Assembly: GCF_047663525.1 (NCBI RefSeq)
Contig: NC_092591.1
Location: 47,097,501 to 47,161,500 of the forward strand
Reading direction: 5' to 3'
DNA: 64,000 nt
Source: Anas platyrhynchos
Taxonomy: Eukaryota > Chordata > Aves > Anseriformes > Anatidae
The position numbers were made by a program, and so were the translations under genes. This document shows, piece after piece, positions 10,701-23,210 of this stretch; position 1 is the stretch's first letter, and every line of letters starts with the position of its first letter. The notes under the pieces are model-generated. The model was not told the DNA's origin and made no database searches. It saw only the letters and a program-made list of their open reading frames with translations.

Positions 10701-13700
10701 GTATGATTTCTGTCTGAAAGCTGTACGAGTGGGACAAAATTGCTACCATTAGAGTTAAGGCAAGACATTATGACCATTAGGTGGTAGCAATGCAAAAAAA
10801 ATCTTGTGAAGATGTACAGTAAAAAATAAGGCCGAACATATCTAGAGGAAAGAAAAGAAAAAAAAAGCTGAAAAAGAAACCCAGAACTTATTTTCTACTC
10901 TTTTATCATATGAAGATTCACTCCATTTTGTTAGTCATCTGCACATGCTTCAGTTCCTTTGCACCTGGAAGAACTTTTTTCCCCCTTTCTGGAGCAGTGA
11001 TTTTTTGTAGTAGACTGCCACAGGTTGTTCTTGGGATGAGTATATTTCTATTCAGAATGATCTCTCCTTTCTCATTTCTGTGCTGAAGACTATACTGTGA
11101 AGATTTCTAGCAATACATACCGAAGTGTTAAAGGGCAGAGGTATATACACAGCTGCAACCCAAGTGAAATTGTAAGATTTCAAAAAATGAAAGCATTTGA
11201 CAAATTCTGTCTGGCTTGTCAGGGGCTTGCTGATTTGTTGTTGGTGGTTTTGCTCTTGTTTTGTTTGTTTTTTGTTTTTAAAATAAGGTCACCACTTAAA
11301 AGTTTCTTTGCTCTGGGTGCACACAGTGTGCAATATTGCCTGAAAATTTACAGTGCTTTTGTCAAAGACGGGGATCACAGCATCTGGTACTCTATGATGA
11401 CACTATCGAAATAGTCATGAGACAAGGATGAGGTTGAAGAGTACATGTGAAGGCTGCTGTATTTTCCTGGCTGCAGAAAGTTATTTTTATTCCTCGTGAG
11501 TTCTTTGCATAAACTTAAACAAAACAAAACAAAAAATCAACATCAACAACACCACCACCTGCAGTGTTTGCAGCCTGAAGGGTACAAGTACTACAAGGCA
11601 TATTTGCAATGACAGTCCTATTAGCAAACATTGGTGGGCAGTAAATTTTCCATTGTTGTTTTGATTTCTTAGCCATGGAGATACCACTGCATCGCCAGTG
11701 AGCAATTCTGGGCCACAGAAATTATTTCAAAGAAAGAAGGACTTGGCCAGTGTTATTCCAGGAACAGAGCCCAAAGGAGAAAGAATTAGCACTTCAGACT
11801 GCTGTGTAGGAAAGGGCATTGAGCCATTGGCTGGAGAAAAGAGAATCTCTAGAGAAATGTGGAGCAGCATATTCATTTCAACATCGTTCTTCACTCACTG
11901 TGAGCATCCCAGACGTGAAACACAGCTTTGCACACATTTGCACACAAGATGCAATGCTGTGTGTGAGGAGTCCAGCAAACCCCTGACCACTGGTCTGCAT
12001 CCCTCTAATAATCTAATTCACATTTTGATAGGATATGGGGGAGGCAAGAAAGGAAGGGGCAATCATACCGCTGTAGTTTAAGTTGTTCATAAATACACAA
12101 TTCAATAGGGAGGAAGAAGACCTTGCCAATGTTTTTGATATTTTGTGATGAGGTACAATTAAAAGCGTATTTACTATGCAACTGGTATTCTGCTCTGATC
12201 TGGCCAAGACTAGCTATTACAGCTATCCCAAGCAAGCGTTATTCTCTGTCACTGCTGGTGGTTCTTTCCATAATCCTGCCAGCTACTGTATTCAAATTGT
12301 TGGCAGGGTCCTCTCGCTGCACTTATCTAGTTTGAAATTTAGATATCCCTGTCTGCTAAGTGTGGAGAACAGGCTCAAACTCTGCTAGTCCTGATCCTAT
12401 CCCATTATTCTTTGGCATGCCTTTAGAAATAAATTAACTAATTTTTATCAGGTTGCATTTGCACAGACTATGGGGCTCTTCCAAAGACAGAAGTCACTGT
12501 GTGATCTCCAGGCTTAGACTGATAGAAAGAAGTAATGTAAAAAGATAGAATTGGTTTTTGTTCTTGTTTCGTGACCTGAGGTTCTATTTTGGCTGACTAT
12601 AGTAGTCAGCAGCACGTTATTCTGTACTTACCTTATGCAAATAATTTCTATAATGAATGCATTTCCCGGTGGTGAACTACCCACCTCACTCACATTAGAG
12701 ACTCACAAATGCTTTTTACTCTATCACACCTAGTCACAATGCTCATGAAGCAAATAAGGAGCATTCAGCATAATTATATTTCCATAATACTGATGCTTCT
12801 TATGTTTCCTTTGTGCTGATCTTTCCAGAGTCTTCTGCAACCCTTTATATTATTAATACAATTTTCTTTGGCTAGTTTCTTAAAGTAAAAAATCCAAATA
12901 AGCCTGTATGTTTTAGAACAGTCTGAAATATCTTAAGGCAGCTTTCATGGGGAGCTGCAAAGTGAGGAATGCTTGCAAACTAGAAGCAGAGAGTAAACAA
13001 AAATATGTAACTCCCAGTAAAAATATTTAAAAAGTAAGCTTAAGTGCAAAGCATATAGATATTGTTCAGAGCAACTGAGTAATTCTGCGCTAGCTGTTCA
13101 GTCATCCAGTGATCCCATTCTCATTCCATGTCAGTGTCAAGCTATTTGTAAACATGCTGGCTCGACAACAGAGTCCAAGCCCTGTTCACATACATGTTCA
13201 ACTTCCTTTGGCTCCTTAATATGCACCACCCTATTGCTACTCCCATGGGCCAGCAGCTACTGTCTCAGCCTGTATCGTACAGAACCAACCTGACCGCCAG
13301 ATAGTACTCAATAAAAGATTTCCTATCTAACTGTAGTGTGTAGATACGTTAATGTTCCGTAAGACTGTCTAAATTCCCATCCTCTGTCTTCTCTCTCTGT
13401 TTCTTAACTGTCCTGATTTAATTACAGAAGTTGATTATAGTCCCATCTTAGGAGACAAGGAGTTTATCATTGGTAGAACATTTGGATACAAGCCTGTAAC
13501 CTACACTGTGTTTCTGGGCGTCTCAAGGTACCTTCACCCTGATGAAGGGGATCCTACTTCTCCATTGACTTTTAAAACATGGTTATCAATTATTGATGTG
13601 GAAAAGGCTGCACATCGAAAGGCAACAAAATGTGTCCTCTGAACTGAAATAGGAGAGCAAAAATGGAAGTAATCTGCACCATGTTGCAAAATGACTTCAC

Positions 13701-15640
13701 AATATTGAATAAAAACAGACAATATTCTAAAGAATAAATAACATTCTACGTAATATTCTGAGGAATAATATTCTGAAGAATATAGAATAAGAATAAAAGG
13801 TACTGAGAACAACAGCAGAGATGATCAAAGGTAAAAAACAGCATATGCAAAAGATAAATAGAATTTGCCTTCTGTGCTGAAAAAAGTGACTGAGAACATG
13901 ATGAAGAGATTTAAAATCATGAAGAGGAAATGATCAGTTTTCTACACCACAAGAAGTTCATTGAACTAAATTATCAAGCCACAAATTTAAGAAAAGGAAC
14001 TACATAACTAAATTGGGAACACTGCTACAAATTACTGTGGAGGGAAAAGCTCGGACAGGTTCAAAAGTGGTTAGAGAAATTAATGGCAGAGAATAAAAAC
14101 ATCAGGACTGCTCAGTGTATTGGAACACTCCTCAGCTCAGGAAGTCCACATGCCATGGACTGTTGTAAAAGGGGGGATATCAGGAGCAATGCCACTGCAC
14201 TTGTCTTTTTCTTCTTTCTTTCCCCAGCCATCTATTACTGTCTCTCTGAGTCAGATCGGTAGTAGATGCCTGCTTGAAATAGCAAGCTTTGAACAAAATC
14301 TGTATTAAAAGGAGGTATTAAAATGTAAAACATTTCTCATTCATGTAAACAGACTTATGTATTAATCACAGAAATACTGGCATAATCAGACATTTTAAAG
14401 TACAAATGGAAATTTTCTATCAGCTAGCTTCAGATTTGTTAGATGAGATATTAGTTGCACTCCAGCACTGCCTCCAGCTAAGGGGAGCGAGTCCCAAAGC
14501 AATGTGTGTGATTATGACTGTATTTTCATATAGTATGTCTACAGGGATTAAAAATTGTTTTGAAAGAGGAGACTGACTGACTTCAGAGTCATCTAATTCA
14601 TCACTGAGATACAGTCCGTTTATGCCAGTTAGTTGCTTTTGCCAACTGCAGATGAAGAAATATTTTAGTCGGAATATTGGAGCTTGCCAATAGTTCATAC
14701 ACTTTCCTTACACTTGAGTTTAATAGCTATTTAGTCTAAGTAGTACCATTATGATAGTAAGTTAACTGTGCCAAAATCTGGAAATATTGACATTAAAGCT
14801 ATTTGAAAAACACTGATTCTGACCCTTAAGAAAGTTCACCCTTTCTTTATGTCCTTTTTGAGACTCTAAATACTGGTTAGAGTTTGGAATACGTTACACA
14901 TCCTACATCTTTATAACAGAGTCCTGCTTGAGAGCAAATCACACATCAAGAACTGTTTTCTTTTTCTATTGATAAGTTCTGTATTACAAAAACACTTACA
15001 CAAGGCTGATCTTTACACAACAATTTCCTTATTTTTCCCCAATGCATGTCCCTACAAGCAGGTTTTAATTCTTTATTCTTTCCTGTTAAAATTGCTTCTT
15101 AATTTTTGATCTGTGATGCAATCTCCACAGGAGTATTATATATTGATGTTTACTTTGAATATTTCTTTATTATATGATAAACTGCCAAACACTGTTACCA
15201 AGAGGACCCCAATATTTTGATATAACTCATATTTACCTACATCAGGCCTATTTCTTTTTTACCTACATTAAGCCTAATTCTTTAGTATCAAGAGCATATC
15301 AAAAAATTCAATATCCACAGCAGCTTGAATTATTGGCCTTCTTTTTTGTCATGTTTTTTTCTAGAGCATACATACTGTGTAACTTTGTGTTAAGTGAAAG
15401 TGTAATCACAAGTTAAAAAAAAAATAAATCTAAAAGTTTCTAGAAACCTTCATATCATTTATTAAAATGACCATAATTCTTTAAGACACAGCTACAGAAT
15501 AAAAGGAAAATTTCAGTTACATCTATAGCTGAAAAGAAAATATGCTAGCAAGAACAGGTACAATAGCAGAAAGGTAAACCAAAAAGTAGAGTAGGTCAGC
15601 ATTTGACCTATGGTCTGTAAAGTGCTGAAATCAGCTGAAG
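7740..15640. other. intergenic, no gene seen
   Basis: Roughly 8 kb of AT-rich single-copy-looking DNA. The longest frames (8135-8470 minus; 11698-12081 plus) lack any recognisable domain, signal peptide or splice support. One block at 10,370-10,560 looks like possible regulatory DNA and is listed separately. Confidence 0.6.
10370..10560. promoter_or_regulatory. candidate conserved non-coding element / distal GAL enhancer
   Basis: The block is non-repetitive and dense in homeodomain-like cores: 'GACTAATCACAGTTAATGC', 'CCAATTAGACTTATTAGC', 'TTTAATTACTGTAAGC'. It also has GATGACATTA repeated at about 10,381 and 10,464. It lies about 21 kb upstream of the presumed GAL start. Bird intergenic distances are often about half those in mammals, so this roughly matches the place of the human GAL5.1 enhancer, 42 kb upstream of GAL. 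The call is inferred from composition and position only. I cannot align it to GAL5.1 here. Confidence 0.25.
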
Positions 15641-15656
15641 AAAAGGAAGGCAGAAA

Positions 15657-15812
15657 GGAAGGAAGGAAGGAAGGAAGGAAGGAAGGAAGGAAGGAAGGAA
15701 GGAAGGAAGGAAGGAAGGAAGGAAGGAAGGAAGGAAGGAAGGAAGGAAGGAAGGAAGGAAGGAAGGAAGGAAGGAAGGAAGGAAGGAAGGAAGGAAGGAA
15801 GGAAGGAAGGAA
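15657..15812. repeat. (GGAA)39 microsatellite
   Basis: There are 39 perfect GGAA units (156 bases), preceded by GGAAGGCAGAAA and followed by AAGAAAAGAGGGAAGAGAGG. Frames on either strand through it (KEGR or FLPS repeats) are artefacts of the repeat. Confidence 0.97.
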
Positions 15813-18800
15813 GAAAAGAGGGAAGAGAGGAATGGAGAAAACTGTATCATCTTGAAGTCAGGGATGGCAATCTAACAGATTCTGACAATCTCCCTTTGCC
15901 ATTTTTATTTTTTTTCCTCTTTTTAAGTACTAATACCATCCACATTTTTTTCTGAGGAATTATCTGAGCGCAGGGTGCTCTAATTACATCCTTAAACCAG
16001 GTGATGGAAGGACACTGATTTTATAAAGTATTTCACAAATGTGTTTAATATTTACTATCATAAATATTTTTATTATATAACTTCATAACTATTTCAGCAA
16101 AATTCAATATGAAGACTAGCTGAGGAACCAGACCGAGCAATAAAACAGAGTCTAGCAAACAGAATGATAAGGATACATAGATGTGCATACAGACAAATGT
16201 AATTCACTTTGCTTACAGTGGAATTTGTCTGCAGATAAGAGGACTAATTTACTATTTAATGTTTTCCAAATAGTCTATGAATTAGTACTTTGTTTTAAAA
16301 ATGCTGTCTTGAGAAAAGATTAATATGCTTCTTAATAACCCAGAATGACTCAGAAGGCTTCATGGTTGACACCAATTGCATTTTAAAGGTCTTCATTTGC
16401 AGAATTCTAATAAAAAACATTTTAGATGCCTCTAAATATTGAAATGGTTTTGAAATCATTAAAATTTCCCTGAATATCACATACATTCTTCAAATAGGAG
16501 TTAATGCAGGAATAAAAAGCAAATAAAATAAGCAAGCTAACCATAAATATACATAAAATGAGTAAATTTCATTTATACAAACTATGAATGCCATTTTCTA
16601 ACAGTAGACCGTACAGTGATAACTGACAGATAAATGTGATGCTTTTTAAAGATGCGGTAACAATTTCTGAAACCAAGATTTCTGTTATGAGAGAAAGCAT
16701 GGAAAAGAAAATGATCTAGCTATTTCTAACATCTGAGCTTCAGGTCAGAAAAAAAGCAGAACTGCCACTTCAAAGGATAAGATTATTTTCTTACTGTTCT
16801 AAAACTGCTGTAATTACTAGCATTATGCACACAGGATCTATAGGACCTTTGCAATTAAATAAATTAGCTAATATGTGGCAAGTCCCTGCTGTTTTTGCAG
16901 TCAACAATGAATCTTCCAGCATTTTTTTCATTAACTGACATTTTCATACTTGAGTTACAAATGAAAATGTGGCCATGGAAAACATCACATTTTTAACAGT
17001 CATGGTCTAAAATTTGAAACCACATCTGTGATATTTGTTTCAGAGATGCAATTCAATGCAGTCTTAGGACAGCACAAACTGAGTTTTTTCACCTTCATGG
17101 TTGTTGTTTTTTTTATTAATATTTTTAACAAGCTTGTTTTCTTCAGGTTGAAGTCTATAACAGAAGATTTAGTCAACACTGACATTCTTCAGAATTATTT
17201 TGAAAATATATTTATTGTTGCAGTCTAACTTTTCTTGTATGGTAAATGAATAAAAGAAGGAAAAAGTGGCCATTCATAGAATCAAATGAAATACGTAAAT
17301 GTCCTTTAATATATGGCGCATTTATCTTTCTTCTATTCTGTTCTGTTCATTTTATTGAGGTGTCTATTTTTCCGAGTGGAACGTGGGAAAATAGAATATG
17401 GAACAAACCTGGAGTGACCTCATTCAAAAATAAGGCATCTCAGTTTATCTGAAGTAATGAAAAATGGAAAGCACATATCTTATTTTACATTGCAGCATGG
17501 TCAAAGAAGTTTCTGTGATAGTCAGAAGGTGTCTGCTGCTAAATAATGCAGCAGAAGGATTTGCATTGTTTCCCCTATATTGGTGTTGAATGTTCCCCTA
17601 CAACAAAGTTTTCCAACTGCTTATGCTCTTAAAATACAGATAATTTCAGCAAGTTCTTACTGGAAGCTGTTTGCCAGTGAGGCTTTATATACTGTTTTGA
17701 TTATAATGCACAAAACTTGAAAGATTATAAGCTAATTTTGAAACTATCCTTTTCAGACATCACATTTCATAACCCATTGTCTTTTCGCACCTTTAGCTGT
17801 AGTTCAACTTCACATTTTTCTTGAATTTCAGAGTGTAAATAACTGCCTACTTATAAAACGTTAGATTGTACTTCCTACAGCAGTTGATAGCTCTACTAGT
17901 CCTATTTAAGGGGACCCCTAGGAGCAATAGGATATTACACTGGAGCAGAATATCAATTACCAGGAGAATTTTTGAAAGGAAACTACATTTATATACACTA
18001 AATGAACTTATTTGACAAAGTTCACCAGAAAATTGATGCAGATTATCTGCCATACCAGTCAGTTATTAAGAATCTTGAAACTTATTGAGCCTTTGGATTT
18101 TACGTAGATTGATATAATGTTAAAGAGTTGCCTGTGATCAACAGACATTTTAAAAATGCCTCTGAAATAACTTCTGTAAAAGTCCCAGAAAGAACCCATC
18201 TTTTAAAACAAGTCGGGGCAGACAACTGAAAGCTGATGAAGCCCAGAAGTCCTCTCCGTATAAACAAGAATTTTATACTCATTTTCCATAAAAGTGACTG
18301 GATTTGGCACGTTACAAGATACATTTTTGACCACTTTGTAGTACAAACACAGAAAGGTCTATGGAAAAGAGTGATGTGAAAAGAAGAAAAAATGCTAATA
18401 AGACACTGTTTTACATAGTAAGGAAGAATTAAAAAAAAAGTAATTTACGCAATAAATAGCTAACTAATAGTCTGTTTTTATGGATCTATGGGTATCTTTA
18501 CCTAATAGTGGAGGTAGTCCTTCTGACCACCTATTATATTTATTTGTTGAATCGTGTGGGAAATGCCATATTCTGTAGTTATATTAATTCTCTTCACAAA
18601 GTTGTATTAATTATATTCTGGACATATAAAGAAAAATAAACTGGAAACAGAATAATTATTCCCGTTTTTATCATGCTAGGAAAATACACCTTGAGAAGAG
18701 AAACATTACAGAAACATTTATAAAATTGCTTGTTTTCTTCTTGAAGTGCTAAGGCACATCATTTACCTCTTCAAGACAGTAGATATCTAATGAAAAACAG

Positions 18801-19011
18801 GCATAAGTATTTTAATAGTCTATAATTTTACTTGTTTTTTTCCAGTATATGCAAAGCTTATTTGATAAATATTATTCAATTACACAAGAAAACTAGTAGG
18901 CTAGCTGTCTGCCAGACATATTTCTGCATTTTTCTGGTTTATTTAATTTGCTTTATTTGATTATTTAGGGAAAAAGTATCCTGTAAATTTTCAGTAATAA
19001 TTGAACTGCTG
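15813..19011. other. intergenic, no gene seen
   Basis: AT-rich DNA between the two GGAA repeats. I recognise no transposon, exon or RNA gene in it. Confidence 0.6.
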
Positions 19012-19355
19012 GGAAGGAAGGAAGGAAGGAAGGAAGGAAGGAAGGAAGGAAGGAAGGAAGGAAGGAAGGAAGGAAGGAAGGAAGGAAGGAAGGAAGGAAG
19101 GAAGGAAGGAAGGAAGGGAGGGAGGGAGGGAGGGAGGGAGGGAGGGAGGGAGGGAGGGAGGGAGGGAGGAAGGAAGGAAGGAAGGAAGAAAGGAAGGAAG
19201 GAAGGAAGGAAGGAAGGAAGGAAGGAAGGAAGGAAGGAAGGAAGGGAGGGAGGGAGGGAGGGAGGGAGGGAGGGAGGAAGGAAGGAAGGAAGGAAGGAAG
19301 GAAGGAAGGAAGGAAGGAAGGAAGGAAGGAAGGAAGGAAGGAAGGAAGGAAGGAA
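19012..19355. repeat. compound GGAA/GGGA tetranucleotide array, 86 units
   Basis: Direct count gives (GGAA)26 at 19012-19115, (GGGA)13 to 19167, (GGAA)5 to 19187, one GAAA, (GGAA)13 to 19243, (GGGA)8 to 19275 and (GGAA)20 to 19355. All 344 bases stay in one 4-bp register. Strand composition is pure purine. Frames of 125-145 residues on both strands are repeat artefacts. Confidence 0.97.
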
Positions 19356-19689
19356 AGATAACACACACGGAAGCACCTAACCATTGAACTAATCTGAAAA
19401 AAAGTACCCTTTTGTTTTACCTCAACATTTGTAGACTTTAAGTATTACAATTCAGGTGAATAATGAATATATTTTTATATTTTATATAAAAGGAAAAAAA
19501 GTACAATCTTGCTATGGAAACTGGTTTATGAAACCAGGCATTTGAGACTGACATTCTGAAGAACAAACATATCCTTTTGTGAAACATTTAAATATTTTTT
19601 TTAAGCTTCTATGTAATTATTAGGCAAGTTTGTTTATTTATTTATTTACTTATGTAGAAGCACTAACATTATCTACCTTTATCTATGTA

Positions 19690-20037
19690 AGACTCCTAGG
19701 ACAGGATTTAGGACAGGACTGGAGAAGAGATGGTTCCAGGGAGATCTTTAGGCCTCCCAGTACATAAAGAGGCCTACAGGAAAGCAGGAAAGGGACTCTT
19801 TGTCAGGGAGTGTAGCTATAGAACAAGGTGTAATAGTTTTAAACTAAAAGAGGGTAGGTTTAGAATAGATATTAGCCCAGAGAAGCTGTGGATGCCCCAT
19901 CTCTAAGTGTTTAAGACCAGGTTGGATGGGGCTTTGGCAGCCTAATCTAGTTAAAGATGTTCCTGACCATGGCAGTAGGGTTGGAATAAATGATATTTAA
20001 AGTTTGCTTTCAACCCAAACCATTCTATGATTCTGTG
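19690..20037 (+). mobile_element. CR1 LINE 3' end, sense
   Basis: It contains '...GTTTTAAACTAAAAGAGGGTAGGTTTAGAATAGATATTAG', then 'CAGAGAAGCTGTGGATGCCCC', 'AAGACCAGGTTGGATGGGGCTTTGGCAGCCTAATCTAG', and ends 'CAACCCAAACCATTCTATGATTCTGTGG', the canonical CR1 3' terminus in sense orientation. Confidence 0.9.
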
Positions 20038-21039
20038 GTCATCACTGCATTTTGAACACTGTTCTCTCCATGTTCCAGGGCACTGCACCGACTACAGATC
20101 ACATTAGTGGGCAGAAGTTAATGTGCATAGCATTAGTAAGTGCAGTGCCTCCTTTATGTAGAATACCAATGCCGTTCTCTGTTAAATTACAGTCTTCTCT
20201 GGCTGCTCGCCTTCATTGTCTACAGGTGTGTAAGCTGTCTGGTTAATTCTTCATAAAACACTTGGTGTAAATTTCCCATGATTATTACAACAGGCTATGA
20301 CAAGCAGGGACTACTGATTCACATTCTATCCAGTTTCCATTGACATTAGACATAAGGTCTTCTGTGAGCGGAGGACTTCAGGCCCAGAAAGACGGGAAAC
20401 AAAACATGAAATTTCAGTGATTGCTGCTTTATACAAATAAATCTTTTAATGTCGGCTTCATGCTAAGATTCTTAAAATGCTGAAGTCTTTCTACATCCAG
20501 CATCGAATATCTAAGACATTTTCCAAATCTGATCCTATAATTTTGCTTTAGGATTGCTGACAGCCAAGCAGGTAGATTGTTTTTTCTTAACTAGAATCAG
20601 TTTGTCTTACAGAATCTTAAACATGACAAGTGACTCCCTTGTTTTCTGAACTATGCTTAGCAGAATTTCCTTTATAGGCCATTTACTTATTTCTTAACTG
20701 TAGAATTAATTGTGAATAATTCTTCTCACTCAGTAAAGAGAGGAGTTGAGAAAAGGTGGCCTAAGTAAAAAGGCTTCCTTCCACCCACCCACTGCAAACA
20801 CAACATATTGAATCAAAATCATTACAAAATGTAACATTTACTTGCTATTAGTTCTTGACTTCATTTAATACAAATCTATGAGAATACGTTAATATCTTTA
20901 AAATACCTTTATAGTAAAATAATGCATTTTCCACTTCATATTGTTGTAGTTACATTTAAACTATATAAGTACTTTCACAAAGACACCTCTAGTTTTTGAA
21001 ATTCTGTGTATCTCTGAAAATCTGCTGCAAAGTCTGTTC
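20038..21039. other. intergenic, no gene seen
   Basis: Single-copy-looking AT-rich DNA between a CR1 and an LTR fragment. I recognise nothing in it. Confidence 0.55.
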
Positions 21040-21475
21040 CTGAAGACCTGCAGTATGTGGGAAGCACCCATGCAGGATCAGTTCAGGAAGGATGTCATCC
21101 TCTGGGAGGGACCCCCATGTTCGAGCAGGGGAAGAGAGTGAGGGTGAAGTTGTGGCAGAAATGAAGTATGTGGACTGATTGCAACCCTGATTTACCCTTC
21201 CCCTGTGCCACGTGGAGAGAAGAGCTAGAAGAGGGTTGGTGAGGGGAAGGTGTTTTTAGTTTGCTTTTAGTTCTCTCTGCTCTTGTCTGTTATCAATAAG
21301 CAATATACTACATTAATCTCCCTTATGCTGAGTCCGCTTTGCCTGTGCCAGTAATTGCTGAGTGATGTCCCTGTCCCTATCTCAACCCACAGTCCTTTTT
21401 TCATTGCCTTTTCTCCCTCTGCTCTTTTGAGGAGGGGGACTGAAAGAATGGCAGTGTGGTGTTTGGCTGCCTACA
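21040..21475 (+). mobile_element. ERV LTR, 3' fragment
   Basis: Parallel to the LTR at 47.6-48.0 kb. Both have 'GATCAGTT..GGAAGGA..CATCC..TGGGAGGGACCCC', a TTTTTAGTTTG/CTCTCTGCTC stretch, 'ATCTCCCTTATGCTGAGTCCGCTTTGCC', 'GTAATTGCTGAGTGATGTCCCTGTCCCTATCTCAACCCACAG', and a TTTTCTCCCTCTGC block before the end. The 5' part, including the tandem GGAGCAG core, is missing except for one unit. Confidence 0.75.
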
Positions 21476-22959
21476 GGTGTGAAATAACAACACCCTCATA
21501 TATACAAAATAATGTATTCAAAAATCTGGGCTAACAGACTTTCTTCTGATGCCCAAACTCACAAGTTTGTGTGATGAATTCCAGAAATGGTTTGCCTTCC
21601 CCTCCAAAGCAGTATTTCTTCTGTTCTAACTACTTGAAAAATTTCAACAAGCCACCTCTAAAGAATAGGTCATAGAAGGTTCTGCAAAGAGACTGACCTT
21701 TAAAAAATGATATTGAACTGTACCACCTATTAAAGCCTGACATCTGCTGAGGCTTAAAGGTCAAGGAAGTCATGCCATTTAATAAATAATATATAAGAAT
21801 TTCAAGAGTAATTGTCCTTCATATCTTCCACTTTTTAAATGTCCATTGCCTAGTAAAAGAAAATCTAGCAGTCTTATATGCAGAGATTTTATGGGACTTA
21901 AACCATTTAATTACTTTTATAAATTTTTGAGGTCATTACAGTTAATTAAAAGTTTGATTTTATTGATTTCCTCTCTATAAAAAAAGAAGTCAGCTTTTAG
22001 ATCACATTCAGTGCTTTTCTAAACTTCTCTTGGAGAATTTAAAAGAAGACAAAAAAACTGATGGGGATAGTTTTCTGAGCAACACAGAAGGAATATCTTA
22101 ATTTGAGAAGCCACTTATCTCTTCTTATTATTCCAGAACCTTGGGTATTTACAGAACTGTCACTTCTATAATCTATCTGATCAAAGTAATCGTAAAAAAA
22201 AAGTTAGCAAAGTGGAGTGGAAACTAAGAGTTTAGAGAAATGGAGGCTTTATTAAAAGAGGAGCACAATGCATCAACCTACCAAATATGTGATCTTAAAT
22301 ATAATGAGCCCTTACATTCAGAAGATAAAAGAACCCTACAACATTTTTCATGATATGTATAATATCAGCACTTTTCTATGACTTACAGGTCACAAGGAAG
22401 TTTTCCTTTATTTTCTTGCAAATTCGATCAGAAAATATATGAAATGTACTGACATAAATCCATTACTGACATTAAGTTTATAAAAACTCATGGGGTTTCC
22501 CTAAAACCCAAAGTTTAACCAAACTTTGCAAATGTACCTGACCCAAAGCAGTGCACAAATATTTTCTGTATAATGTATACATGGATTATGAGGCTTTCGT
22601 CCCCATGGGAGGCCTTTAATCCCCCAGGTACAATAAACTCTCAAGGTTTCCTGATTATCAGTCTGGATTGCTTCTCTCAATTTTCTCTTTGATGAAAGAA
22701 GAGCTACAGAAGATCTAAGACCAGACTGAAATCTCTTTGATACTACACAGCAGAAACGAGTAGACTCCATTAAACTCTTTCTTATTTGATACTAAAGAGT
22801 TGACATCTAATACTCAAAGTAGAGGCCTAGAAGGCCTTTTCACTTCTGTTTCTTGGGATGATAAAAAGAAAGCAAGCTGTATAAATCTGTGAGAATCTGT
22901 AAGCTGAAAAACAGAGAGTATGATTTTTTCCTGGACTGGGTAACAGAAAATGGACCATC
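21476..22959. other. intergenic, no gene seen
   Basis: AT-rich. The 89-residue minus frame at 22501-22770 has no recognisable domain. Confidence 0.55.
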
Positions 22960-23210
22960 ATAGAATCACAGAATCACAGAATTTCTAGGTTGGAAGAGAC
23001 CTCAAGGTCATCAAGTCCAACCTCTGACCTAACGCTAACAGTCCCCACTAAACCATATCCCTAAGCTCTGCATCTAAACGTCTTTTGAAGACTTCCAGGG
23101 ATGGTGACTCCACCACCTCCCTGGGCAGCCTGTTCCAGTGTCTAACAACCCTTTCAGTAAAGAAGTTCTTCCTAACATCCAGCCTAAAACTCCCCTGGTG
23201 CAACATCATG
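22960..23210 (-). mobile_element. CR1 LINE 3' end, antisense
   Basis: It opens with the terminal repeat 'ATAGAATCACAGAATCACAGAATT' and 'TTGGAAGAGACCTCAAGGTCATCAAGTCCAACC'. The minus-strand translation contains [18 protein letters not shown], the CR1 ORF2 C-terminus. It is one of the better preserved copies here and ends at about 'CTGGTGCAACATC'. Confidence 0.92.

Noticed and set aside
11698-12081. 127-residue open frame
   Set aside because: No recognisable family, signal peptide or splice sites; the length is compatible with chance.
15608-15855. 80-residue repeat frames on both strands
   Set aside because: Translation of the (GGAA)39 microsatellite.
18939-19387. Frames of 120-145 residues (FLPS / EGRK repeats) on both strands
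   Set aside because: They are pure translations of the GGAA/GGGA array, open in several frames on both strands.
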